This document shows positions 29,086 through 37,211 of a stretch of 64,000 bases of DNA, piece after piece. The stretch is from Lichenihabitans psoromatis (GTDB lineage Bacteria; Pseudomonadota; Alphaproteobacteria; Rhizobiales; Beijerinckiaceae), in contig NZ_CP036515.1 of assembly GCF_004323635.1 (NCBI RefSeq), forward strand, positions 3,907,501-3,971,500, given 5' to 3'. Numbering within the stretch: the stretch's first letter is position 1; every line of letters starts with the position of its first letter. Both the position numbers and the translations under genes were made by a program. The notes under the pieces are model-generated. The model saw nothing but the letters and a program-made list of their open reading frames with translations, searched no databases and was not told the origin of the DNA.

Positions 29086-32000
29086 ATGGCCAATAAAATG
29101 ATCATCGACGCCGCACACCCGGAGGAAACCCGGGTCGTGGTGCTGCGCGGCAATCGGGTCGAGGAATTCGATTTCGAAGCCGCCAATAAGAAGCAGTTGC
29201 GCGGCAACATTTATCTCGCGAAGGTCACGCGCGTTGAACCGTCCTTGCAGGCCGCCTTCATCGAATATGGCGGCAACCGCCACGGCTTTCTGGCCTTTTC
29301 GGAAATCCACCCCGATTATTACCAGATCCCCGTCGCCGATCGACAGGCGCTTCTCGACGAAGAAGCCCGCTCGCACGAGGACGAGGAAGACGACACCCGC
29401 TCGCCCAGCGCAAACAATAGCGGTAACGGCAACGGCAATGGTGGCCATCGGCGCAGCCGGCGGCATCGTCGCGGCGATCGCCCGGCTTCGGCCGAGAAGC
29501 GCGCCAACCCCAACGGCGAATCGATTTCGAGCGATGCGATCGGCAGCGATCTGGTCTCGTCCGATCCGACGATGGCGGCCGACGGCCAGGACGAAACCGG
29601 CCTTGAGCGAGGCGGCCTCAATCAGGCGGCGGGTTCCGAGGACCCGAGCGCGGCTGACTTCCTCGCTATCCAGGCTGATGAGCCGACCGACCCCCTCTTT
29701 CAGGATGCGGAGATCCACGCTGGCGAGTCGCAAATGGCAGTGTCGGATCAGGCTTTGTCCGAGACGACCGAGGGTGTCGACCATGCCGACGATGCCGGCT
29801 TCGACAATGCCGACCGCAGCGAGGACGACGACTCGCGCGACGATGTGACGACCTTCGAGCATGGCTTTGAGGCCGCGCACGAGCCGGCGGAGAATGACCA
29901 GGCCGGCCACGAGGACCGCAAGAGCGACGGCCAGCATCACGACCCCGAGCAGAATGACGCCGAAGAAGATGGCGTCGAGCAGCTGGGCGGAGACGCCATG
30001 GAAGACGTGCCGCAGCGCACGTCACGCCCGCGCCGCCATTACAAGATCCAGGAAGTGATCAAGCGCCGCCAGGTTCTGCTGGTTCAGGTCGTCAAGGAGG
30101 AGCGCGGCAACAAGGGCGCGGCGCTGACGACCTATCTGTCGCTCGCCGGTCGCTATTCGGTGCTGATGCCGAACACGGCGCGTGGCGGTGGCATCTCGCG
30201 CAAGATCACCGATGCGGAAGATCGCAAGCGCCTGAAGGCGATCGCGCAGGAATTGGAAGTGCCGGAAGGCATGGGCATCATCCTGCGGACGGCCGGTGCC
30301 GCTCGCGGTATGCCCGAGGTGAAGCGTGACTTCGAATATCTGATGCGGATGTGGGAGACGGTGCGCGAGACGACGCTGAAATCATCCGCTCCGACGCTCG
30401 TTTACGAGGAAGGCTCGCTGATCAAACGGTCGATCCGCGATCTCTACGGCAAGGAAGTCGACGAGGTGATCGTGGCCGGCGACGAGGGCTATCGCGAAGC
30501 CCGCGAATTCATGCGCCTGCTGATGCCGACCCACACCAAGAACGTGATCGCCTACCGCGACCCGCAGCCGATCTTCGCCAAATCCGGCGTCGAGGCGCAA
30601 CTCGACGCGATGTTCTCGAACCAGGTGGTGCTCCGCTCGGGCGGCTATCTGGTGATCAACCAAACCGAAGCGCTCGTTGCGATCGACGTGAACTCGGGTC
30701 GGTCGACCCGCGAACATAACATCGAGGATACGGCGCTCCGCACCAATCTCGAAGCCGCCGACGAAATCGCGCGCCAGTTGCGACTGCGCGATCTCGCCGG
30801 CCTGATCGTGGTCGATTTCATCGACATGGAAGAAGGGCGTAACGATCGCGCCGTCGAGCGGCGCATCAAGGACGCCCTGAAGAACGATCGCGCCCGCATC
30901 CAGATCGGCCGCATCTCACACTTCGGTCTGCTCGAGATGTCGCGTCAGCGCATGCGGACCGGCGTGCTTGAAGGGTCGACCGTCATGTGCCCGCATTGCG
31001 CCGGCTCCGGCACGGTTCGGTCGGTGTCGTCGATCGCGCTGCACGTGCTGCGTCTGCTTGAAGATTCGCTCATCAAGTCGGCCGCCTACAACCTCGTGGT
31101 TCGCACCCGGCCCGACGTTGCGCTCTACATCCTCAATCAGAAGCGCGCCAACCTGCTCGATCTCGAGGCCCGGTTCGGTGTCTGTATCAACGTCTTCTCC
31201 GATCCGCTGATGAACGGCACGGTCTATCATGCGATCGATCGGGGGGCCGAAGCGACGCCGCCGCAATTGCTGAGCTTCCGGCCGGATGTGAGCCACGCGG
31301 CTTCCGCCATCGATGCTCTGGTGCAAGAAGAAGACGACCTCGACGCCGCCGCTGAGGAATTTGAAGAGGTCGAGACCGAAACCGGCTCCGAGGCCCAACC
31401 TGTCCAGGCTCGCGACGGCCAGACTGGCGAGCGCAGCGAAGGTGAGGGCGATGGATCGCGCCGCCGCAAGCGTCGTCGGCGTCGGCGTGGGCGTGACAAT
31501 CAGAGCCAGTTCGCGACATCCGAGGGTGAACAGCAAGGTGGCGAAGCCGGTCTCGACGAGACAGACGGCACGGACGAAGAGGCTGGCGAACTCGCCTTCG
31601 AGGGTCGCGAGAGCGACGATATCGCCGTTACGGTCGATCGCAGCACCGGCGATCACGAGGTCGAAAATGTAGCGGACGTCACGGCCGACCCGATCGTCGC
31701 CGAAACGACGACCGACGTTTCTGTTCTGTCGTTGGCCGACGCGGATCAGCCCGTCTCTGCCTCTATCGAACCTGCAACCGCCGAACCTGCGGTGCTTGCC
31801 GACACCGTATCGGACGAAGCTGGGACAGCGGAGGCCGCACCGGTCGAAGCGCCGCGCCGCCGTCGCCCGCGCCGCCCAACCCGCAGCGCGGAGGCGGCAG
31901 CCGCCAGCGTGGCCGATCTCGACATGGGATCCCCTGCGGCGAGCCTCGATGCCGCCACCGACCCGGTCGATGAGGTGGTCGCGCCAGCCCGGCGTCCCCG

Positions 32001-32337
32001 CCGGTCACGTGCGCGGGTCGCCGAGGCCGTGACGGAGGTGTCGGCAGATCTCAGCCGCCCGTCCGCCGACCGTGATGTCGGTGCGGATACGGCCGAGCAC
32101 CACCCAGCACAGGTGACCACGTCGCGCGAGCAGCCGGAATTGCCGTTGAGCAACGCGTCTCCGACGGTGCCCGCACCTGCGACCACGCTCGAGACTGTCG
32201 CCGAGGCGCCCACGCCTCATGCTGACCCGAGCGAGCCGGTTGCAACCGAAGCTGAGGCCGAGGTTGTCGACCCGGACCGGCCGAAGCGGTCAGGCTGGTG
32301 GCAGCGCGCCAAAGCGACCTTCACGACAGGGTCGTGA
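29086..32337 (+). CDS. rne: ribonuclease E with large acidic insert in the S1 domain
   Basis: The essential endoribonuclease and degradosome scaffold, 1083 residues. The S1 domain begins near residue 36 (LRGNIYLAKVTRVEPSLQAAFIEYG) and is split by a Glu/Asp-rich insert of about 220 residues (about 95-315), after which YKIQEVIKRRQVLLVQV resumes. The DNase I-like catalytic part has the metal Asp534 in AIDVNSGRST and a second Asp in VDFIDMEEGRNDRAVERR; the zinc link CPHC is at 635-638. The C-terminal 350 residues are disordered, acidic and Arg-rich. ATG 29086 gives the family N-terminus MANKMIIDA; the frame opens earlier but without family sequence. Confidence 0.96.
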   Translation: MANKMIIDAAHPEETRVVVLRGNRVEEFDFEAANKKQLRGNIYLAKVTRVEPSLQAAFIEYGGNRHGFLAFSEIHPDYYQIPVADRQALLDEEARSHEDEEDDTRSPSANNSGNGNGNGGHRRSRRHRRGDRPASAEKRANPNGESISSDAIGSDLVSSDPTMAADGQDETGLERGGLNQAAGSEDPSAADFLAIQADEPTDPLFQDAEIHAGESQMAVSDQALSETTEGVDHADDAGFDNADRSEDDDSRDDVTTFEHGFEAAHEPAENDQAGHEDRKSDGQHHDPEQNDAEEDGVEQLGGDAMEDVPQRTSRPRRHYKIQEVIKRRQVLLVQVVKEERGNKGAALTTYLSLAGRYSVLMPNTARGGGISRKITDAEDRKRLKAIAQELEVPEGMGIILRTAGAARGMPEVKRDFEYLMRMWETVRETTLKSSAPTLVYEEGSLIKRSIRDLYGKEVDEVIVAGDEGYREAREFMRLLMPTHTKNVIAYRDPQPIFAKSGVEAQLDAMFSNQVVLRSGGYLVINQTEALVAIDVNSGRSTREHNIEDTALRTNLEAADEIARQLRLRDLAGLIVVDFIDMEEGRNDRAVERRIKDALKNDRARIQIGRISHFGLLEMSRQRMRTGVLEGSTVMCPHCAGSGTVRSVSSIALHVLRLLEDSLIKSAAYNLVVRTRPDVALYILNQKRANLLDLEARFGVCINVFSDPLMNGTVYHAIDRGAEATPPQLLSFRPDVSHAASAIDALVQEEDDLDAAAEEFEEVETETGSEAQPVQARDGQTGERSEGEGDGSRRRKRRRRRRGRDNQSQFATSEGEQQGGEAGLDETDGTDEEAGELAFEGRESDDIAVTVDRSTGDHEVENVADVTADPIVAETTTDVSVLSLADADQPVSASIEPATAEPAVLADTVSDEAGTAEAAPVEAPRRRRPRRPTRSAEAAAASVADLDMGSPAASLDAATDPVDEVVAPARRPRRSRARVAEAVTEVSADLSRPSADRDVGADTAEHHPAQVTTSREQPELPLSNASPTVPAPATTLETVAEAPTPHADPSEPVATEAEAEVVDPDRPKRSGWWQRAKATFTTGS

Positions 32338-32363
32338 GGGTCATCTGAAGCACGCGAAAAATT

Positions 32364-32398
32364 AAAGCGATCCCGGCCTTGTGCCGGGATTTGCTTTT
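32364..32398 (+). terminator. intrinsic terminator of rne
   Basis: AAAGCGATCCCGGC pairs with GCCGGGATTTGCTTT around a CTTGT loop. The core ATCCCGGC/GCCGGGAT stem is a perfect 8 bp, extended by AAAGC/GCTTT and ending in T residues, 27 bp after the rne stop. Confidence 0.8.
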
Positions 32399-32444
32399 CG
32401 GCCACGCGTGACGCTTGAGGGCTGCCGATCCGTCGAGGCTCGTC

Positions 32445-33629
32445 TTAGGGCTTCAGCCAATCGCCCAGTCTCGTGACCGCCTGCTGAACGTCACTCGGCG
32501 CGCCCGCAAAGGACAGCCGCATCGTGCGATGACCACGGTCGCGATCGAAATCGATGCCGGGCGTCGCGGCCACGCCTGTCTCGGCCAGCATCCGGTTGCA
32601 GAAGGCGACCGAGTCGTTGGTGAACCGGCCGACATCGACATAGACGTAGAAAGCGCCGTCGACGGGATGAAAATCTCCGAGCCCGATCCGCGGCAAAGCG
32701 TCGAGCAGATGAGCCCGGCTGGTCGCATAGGTCTGCTTGATGAGATCGAGTTCAGCCGTGGCGTCGAAGGCCGCGATGGCCGCGATCTGGCTCAAGGTCG
32801 GGACCGAGATCGAGAGGCTCTGCTGAAGGCGCTCGACCGGACGAACGAGCGCCTCGGGCAGGATCAACCAACCGACGCGCCAGCCCGTCATGCAGTAATA
32901 TTTCGAAAAGGAGTTCACCACGATGGCGTCGTCGGAGAAGGCGAGAGCCGTGTCGGCAGCGCGCTCGTAAGTCAGTCCGTGGTAGATTTCGTCAGAAATG
33001 AACGCCACGCCGGCCCCATCGCAGAACGCGGCGACGTCTCTGAGGTCATCCGTCGTCATCATCGTGCCGCTCGGGTTGCCGGGGCTCATCAGCAACACGC
33101 CATCCAGCGGTTTTTCCGCATGCGCGCGAGCCAGCATATCCGCCGCGACGACGTGGCGGCTCGCGACGGTCGTCTCCAGGGACACCACCTCGATACCGAG
33201 CGCCTCAAGGATGTTGCGATAGGCCGGGTAGCCCGGCGCAGCGATCGCGACCCGCGCCCCGACATCGAAGAGAGCCAGGAACGACAGGATGAACCCGCCT
33301 GAGGAACCGGTGGTGACGGCGACGCGGTTCGGCGTAACCTCGACCCCATAAGTGTCGTGATAGTGTTGCGCGATCCGCGCCCGGAGCGCCGGAAGTCCGA
33401 GCGCTTCGGTGTAGCCGATACGGCCGGCCTCCAGCGCCCGGATCGCCGCCTGACGAATGCGCTCGGGCGCAACGCCACCGGGTTCGCCGACCTCGAGATG
33501 CAGGATGCTTTCTCCTGCTCGCTCGCGCAACCCGGCCGCGCTAAAGACATCCATGGCCAGAAACGAGGTAATTTGGCTCCGCTTGGATGCGTTGAGGCGA
33601 TACGGCTTTTGGCGAGGCTGGTTTGTCAT
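32445..33629 (-). CDS. class I/II PLP-dependent aminotransferase
   Basis: A fold-type I aminotransferase of 394 residues. The PLP-binding lysine lies in VVNSFSKYYCMTGWRVGWL, and the pyridine-ring region SPGNPSGTMM is present, as in aspartate/aromatic aminotransferase relatives. The amino donor and acceptor cannot be assigned. The start at 33629 (MTNQPRQKPYR) is chosen because the upstream extension to 33782 runs into the repeat and promoter region of the divergent gene; its ribosome-binding site is weak. It is convergent with rne. Confidence 0.88.
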   Translation of the reverse strand: MTNQPRQKPYRLNASKRSQITSFLAMDVFSAAGLRERAGESILHLEVGEPGGVAPERIRQAAIRALEAGRIGYTEALGLPALRARIAQHYHDTYGVEVTPNRVAVTTGSSGGFILSFLALFDVGARVAIAAPGYPAYRNILEALGIEVVSLETTVASRHVVAADMLARAHAEKPLDGVLLMSPGNPSGTMMTTDDLRDVAAFCDGAGVAFISDEIYHGLTYERAADTALAFSDDAIVVNSFSKYYCMTGWRVGWLILPEALVRPVERLQQSLSISVPTLSQIAAIAAFDATAELDLIKQTYATSRAHLLDALPRIGLGDFHPVDGAFYVYVDVGRFTNDSVAFCNRMLAETGVAATPGIDFDRDRGHRTMRLSFAGAPSDVQQAVTRLGDWLKP

Positions 33630-33745
33630 GCCACGCGCATAGAGCAAGATCGCGGTGGATGAAACGCCTTTACGGTCGCGACAGCCGCGTTGCATCGTCG
33701 GCAGCGGCTCAATACCGACATGATTCTTCAGTAGCGGTATCGATG

Positions 33746-33785
33746 TTTTGACAACGTCCCAAGAATTTTGACGATGTCCCAAGAA
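33746..33785 (+). repeat. two tandem 20-bp direct repeats before the dsbA-like gene
   Basis: Copy one (33746-33765) and copy two (33766-33785) are head-to-tail and differ at only two positions. Each contains TTGAC followed by GTCCCAAGAA. A 20-bp period is about two helical turns. The second copy supplies the -35 box of a good promoter, so the array probably binds a regulator that contacts RNA polymerase. Confidence 0.8.
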
Positions 33786-33796
33786 CGCCCTATCTC
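33768..33796 (+). promoter_or_regulatory. sigma70-type promoter for the dsbA-like operon
   Basis: TTGACG (33768-33773) and TATCTC (33791-33796) are exactly 17 bases apart. Transcription would start near 33803, about 70 bp before the dsbA-like start codon. Confidence 0.55.
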
Positions 33797-33875
33797 AGAG
33801 TGCGTGTATCGGACTCGTTGATGGTTCGGCATGCTGTCTTGAAGCCGAAGAAACGCCCTGCTTTGAAAGATCGTC

Positions 33876-34679
33876 ATGTTTTCTGACATTCGGCCCATGT
33901 CGCTGCTCGTTTTCCGCCGTCCCCTCGAGGTCATCGCCACGGCGATGATGCTCGGCTCCGCTATCGTGGCTCCGGCCTCTGCTGCCGAGTTCACGGATGC
34001 CCAAAAGGCGGCGCTCGGCCCGATCATCCGAGACTATCTTGTGCAAAATCCTGAGGTGGTTCGTGATGCGATCGCGGCCTTGGACAAGAAGCAAAAGGAC
34101 GACGAAGAGACGCGACGCCTGCAGGCGGTCGACACGAGTTCGTCCGACCTCTTCAACTCGCCCTATCAGGCAACGCTTGGCAACCCGAGCGGCAAGGTCA
34201 CGCTGGTCGAATTTTTCGATTACAATTGTGGCTACTGCAAGCGGGCGCTCGACGACACCGCCAAGTTGCTGAAATCCGAACCCGAATTGAAAGTCGTGCT
34301 GAAAGACTTCCCGGTGCTCGGCCCGGGGTCGGTCGAGGCGGCGCAAGTGGCGGGTGCGGTCCGGAACCAATTCAAGGGCGACAAATTCTGGCAGTATCAT
34401 TACAAGCTGCTGTCGAGTCACGGCCCCGTCGGCAAGGCTCAGGCGCTCTCCGTCGCCAAGGATCTTGGCGCCGATATGGATCAAATCGCCAAGGACATGG
34501 ACAAGCCCGAGATTCGCGCCGGCATTCAACAGAATATGCAGCTCGCCGATATGTTGAGCCTGACTGGGACACCATCCTATGTGGTCGGCAAGGATGTCGT
34601 CGTTGGTGCGGTCGGCTATGACGAACTTAAAGGCCGCGTCGACAACAACCTGCGTTGCGGCAAGGCGGAATGCTCGTGA
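33876..34679 (+). CDS. DsbA-like thiol:disulfide oxidoreductase, periplasmic
   Basis: A 267-residue thioredoxin-fold protein with an N-terminal signal segment (ATAMMLGSAIVAPASAAE) and the redox pair CGYC at 118-121, followed by the cis-proline loop GTPS. An N-terminal helical stretch (DAQKAALGPIIRDYLVQNPEVV) resembles the ScsC/Com1/BdbD-like branch of DsbA proteins rather than E. coli DsbA. It may form or rearrange disulfides of exported proteins. ATG 33876 has GAAAGA upstream; an in-frame ATG at 33897 has no site. It heads the dsbA-like-aroQ-accB-accC run. Confidence 0.9.
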   Translation: MFSDIRPMSLLVFRRPLEVIATAMMLGSAIVAPASAAEFTDAQKAALGPIIRDYLVQNPEVVRDAIAALDKKQKDDEETRRLQAVDTSSSDLFNSPYQATLGNPSGKVTLVEFFDYNCGYCKRALDDTAKLLKSEPELKVVLKDFPVLGPGSVEAAQVAGAVRNQFKGDKFWQYHYKLLSSHGPVGKAQALSVAKDLGADMDQIAKDMDKPEIRAGIQQNMQLADMLSLTGTPSYVVGKDVVVGAVGYDELKGRVDNNLRCGKAECS

Positions 34680-34707
34680 GCCCGAAACGCCTGGCGACTG
34701 AAGCCTG

Positions 34708-35154
34708 ATGACGACCGTCTTCGTCCTGAACGGGCCGAACCTCAATCTTCTCGGCACGCGCGAACCTTCGATCTACGGGACCGATACGCTGGCGAGTATC
34801 GAGAGCGACCTACGGGCTCAGGCGCTTCCGCACGGCGTCGACATCGTCTTTCGTCAATCCAACCACGAGGGCGATCTTGTCGACTGGATTCAAGAGGCCG
34901 GTCAGGCGGGTAACCCCGTTATTCTGAACGCCGGAGCCTTGACCCACACGTCAATTGCGCTGCATGACGCCATAAAAGCGGTTGCGGCGAGTGTGGTGGA
35001 GGTTCATCTCTCCAATACGCATCGGCGTGAACCGTTCCGGCATCATTCTTTCGTCTCCCCCGTAGCCACAGGCGTCATCATGGGTTTCGGCGCGCGCTCT
35101 TATACGCTCGCGCTCGAGTCCATCCTGTCGTCGAACGTCAAGAGCAACTCATGA
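34708..35154 (+). CDS. aroQ: type II 3-dehydroquinate dehydratase
   Basis: A 148-residue dodecameric enzyme of the shikimate pathway. The N-terminal NGPNLNLLGTREPSIYG contains the active-site Arg and Tyr. RQSNHEGDLVDWIQEA, NAGALTHTSIALHDA and EVHLSNTHRREPFRHHS follow in standard order. Its stop overlaps the accB start (ATGA, 35151-35154). The aroQ-accB-accC order is conserved across many proteobacteria. Confidence 0.97.
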   Translation: MTTVFVLNGPNLNLLGTREPSIYGTDTLASIESDLRAQALPHGVDIVFRQSNHEGDLVDWIQEAGQAGNPVILNAGALTHTSIALHDAIKAVAASVVEVHLSNTHRREPFRHHSFVSPVATGVIMGFGARSYTLALESILSSNVKSNS

Positions 35155-35720
35155 TTCGTAACGGCGTGCGATCGCGCGGCAAGTCGCCCGAAGCTGTCGA
35201 GGCACCCGGCTCAGCGCCCTCCGATGGGGCAGGTCCGGTTTCCGAGACCGGCATCGACGCCAGCCTCATGCGGCAGCTCGCGCATCTGATCAGCGAAAGC
35301 GATCTCGCCGAACTGGAAGTCGAAAAGGGCGACCTTCGAATTCGCCTCGTCCGCTACTCGCCGGCCCCCGCCTCGCATCAGCATGCGATTTCCGCCCCCG
35401 TTGCGACCACGACCACCATTCCAGTGGCGGCCGCCCTGTCTCCAGCGGCTGTGGTGCCGGCTTTGTCGCCCAGCGACGCGGATCATCCAGGCGCCGTCAA
35501 ATCCCCGATGGTCGGCACCGCCTATCGCCGCGCAAGCCCGGACAGCAAAGCCTTCGTCGAGATCGGCTCCGTCGTGAAAGCGGGCGAAAAGCTATTGCTG
35601 GTCGAGGCGATGAAGACGTTCAACGAAATCGTTGCGCCGCGCGCCGGAACCGTGACCGCGATCTTCATCGATGACGGGCAGCCGGTCGAATATGGCGAAC
35701 CTCTCCTCGTGATCGAGTAA
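35151..35720 (+). CDS. accB: biotin carboxyl carrier protein of acetyl-CoA carboxylase
   Basis: The biotin carrier of the acetyl-CoA carboxylase complex that makes malonyl-CoA. The biotin lysine is Lys155 in EAMKTFNEIVA within the C-terminal biotinyl domain (about 110-189). An N-terminal region LIRQLAHLISESDLAELEVEKGDLRIRL-type block and an Ala/Pro/Thr-rich linker precede it. At 189 residues it is a little longer than average, because the start coupled to aroQ adds about 35 residues. Confidence 0.95.
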   Translation: MIRNGVRSRGKSPEAVEAPGSAPSDGAGPVSETGIDASLMRQLAHLISESDLAELEVEKGDLRIRLVRYSPAPASHQHAISAPVATTTTIPVAAALSPAAVVPALSPSDADHPGAVKSPMVGTAYRRASPDSKAFVEIGSVVKAGEKLLLVEAMKTFNEIVAPRAGTVTAIFIDDGQPVEYGEPLLVIE

Positions 35721-35796
35721 AGCCACCGAACCGATCCTTCGGCTGGCCGGTATCGGCCGTTTGCCGCCATGCCTTTATTAGAGTGCGCGAAACCTC

Positions 35797-37152
35797 ATGT
35801 TCCAAAAGATCCTCATCGCCAATCGCGGCGAGATCGCCCTGCGCATTCTTCGGGCCGCCAAAGAACTCGGCATCGCCACCGTCGCGGTGCATTCGACAGC
35901 CGACGCCGAAGCCATGCATGTGAAGCTGGCCGACGAAAGCGTCTGTATCGGGCCGCCTGCAGCGCGCGACTCCTACCTCAACATCCCGGCCCTCCTGACC
36001 GCTTGTGAAATCACAGGCGCGGATGCGATCCATCCCGGCTACGGATTTCTGTCCGAGAATGCGCGATTTGCCGACATTCTGGCCGAACACAAGATCGCCT
36101 TCATCGGTCCAAAAGCCGACCACATCCGGATCATGGGCGACAAGATCGAGGCCAAGCGCACCGCCAAAGCGCTTGGCATCCCGTGCGTCCCTGGGTCGGA
36201 GGGGGGTATCACCGACGATGAGGAAGCCCTGCAGGTCGCAGAGGAGATCGGCTACCCGGTCTTGGTGAAGGCCGCATCGGGCGGCGGTGGCCGTGGCATG
36301 AAGGTCGCGCGCACCAAAGCGGACCTCAGTGACGCGCTTGCGATGGCGCGAACCGAAGCAAAGGCAGCTTTCGGCGATGATGCGGTCTATCTCGAGAAAT
36401 ATCTCGAAAAACCCCGTCACATCGAGATCCAGGTGCTCGGGGACGGCAAGGGCAACGCCATCCATCTCGGCGAGCGCGACTGCTCGATCCAGCGCCGTCA
36501 TCAAAAGCTGTGGGAAGAGGGCCCCTCGCCCGCGCTTGATGATCGTCAGCGCGAGGACATTGGTGAGATCGTCGCGGCTGCGATGCGGAAGCTCGGCTAT
36601 ATCGGGGTCGGCACGGTCGAGTTTCTCTACGAGAACGGCCAGTTCTTCTTCATCGAGATGAACACGCGCATTCAGGTCGAACATCCGGTGACCGAAATGA
36701 TCACTGGGATCGATCTTGTGAACGAGCAGATCAAGATCGCGGCCGGCTTACCGCTGACGATTCAGCAATCCGACGTGCGTCTGTCGGGTCATGCGATCGA
36801 ATGCCGGGTCAATGCCGAGAACCCGGAAAACTTTCGGCCCTCGCCGGGGCGCATCAGCTATTATCACCCGCCCGGCGGTCTCGGTGTCCGGGTTGATAGC
36901 GCAGTCTACCAAGGCTATCTGATTCCGCCGAATTATGATTCGCTCGTCGGCAAGCTCGTGGTTCATGGCCGCACGCGAAGCGAGGCCCTGATGCGGTTGC
37001 GCCGCGCGCTTGACGAGTTCGTGATCGATGGCATCGAAACAACATTACCGCTGTTTCGCGTTCTCGTGCGGAATGCTGATATGCAAAACGGCGATTATGA
37101 CATTCACTGGCTCGAGCATTTCCTGGCCGATGGGGGCATGTCGGCGCAATAA
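35797..37152 (+). CDS. accC: biotin carboxylase subunit of acetyl-CoA carboxylase
   Basis: An ATP-grasp enzyme of 451 residues that carboxylates biotin on AccB. Visible motifs are the N-terminal KILIANRGEIALRI, the glycine-rich ATP loop KAASGGGGRGMK, and EMNTRIQVEHPVTE with the catalytic Glu and Arg. It follows accB after 76 bp holding two small hairpins. Carboxyltransferase subunits accA and accD are not in the window. Confidence 0.97.
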   Translation: MFQKILIANRGEIALRILRAAKELGIATVAVHSTADAEAMHVKLADESVCIGPPAARDSYLNIPALLTACEITGADAIHPGYGFLSENARFADILAEHKIAFIGPKADHIRIMGDKIEAKRTAKALGIPCVPGSEGGITDDEEALQVAEEIGYPVLVKAASGGGGRGMKVARTKADLSDALAMARTEAKAAFGDDAVYLEKYLEKPRHIEIQVLGDGKGNAIHLGERDCSIQRRHQKLWEEGPSPALDDRQREDIGEIVAAAMRKLGYIGVGTVEFLYENGQFFFIEMNTRIQVEHPVTEMITGIDLVNEQIKIAAGLPLTIQQSDVRLSGHAIECRVNAENPENFRPSPGRISYYHPPGGLGVRVDSAVYQGYLIPPNYDSLVGKLVVHGRTRSEALMRLRRALDEFVIDGIETTLPLFRVLVRNADMQNGDYDIHWLEHFLADGGMSAQ

Positions 37153-37211
37153 AGGCGCATCTCGACGGCGTCTCGCGTTTTCAAAGCCTCGACGCTTACG
37201 GGTGGTGACGC

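Noticed and set aside
28843..29940. 365-codon minus-strand open frame over the rne leader and S1 insert
   Set aside because: It mirrors the acidic insert of rne and has no recognisable domain or start signal.
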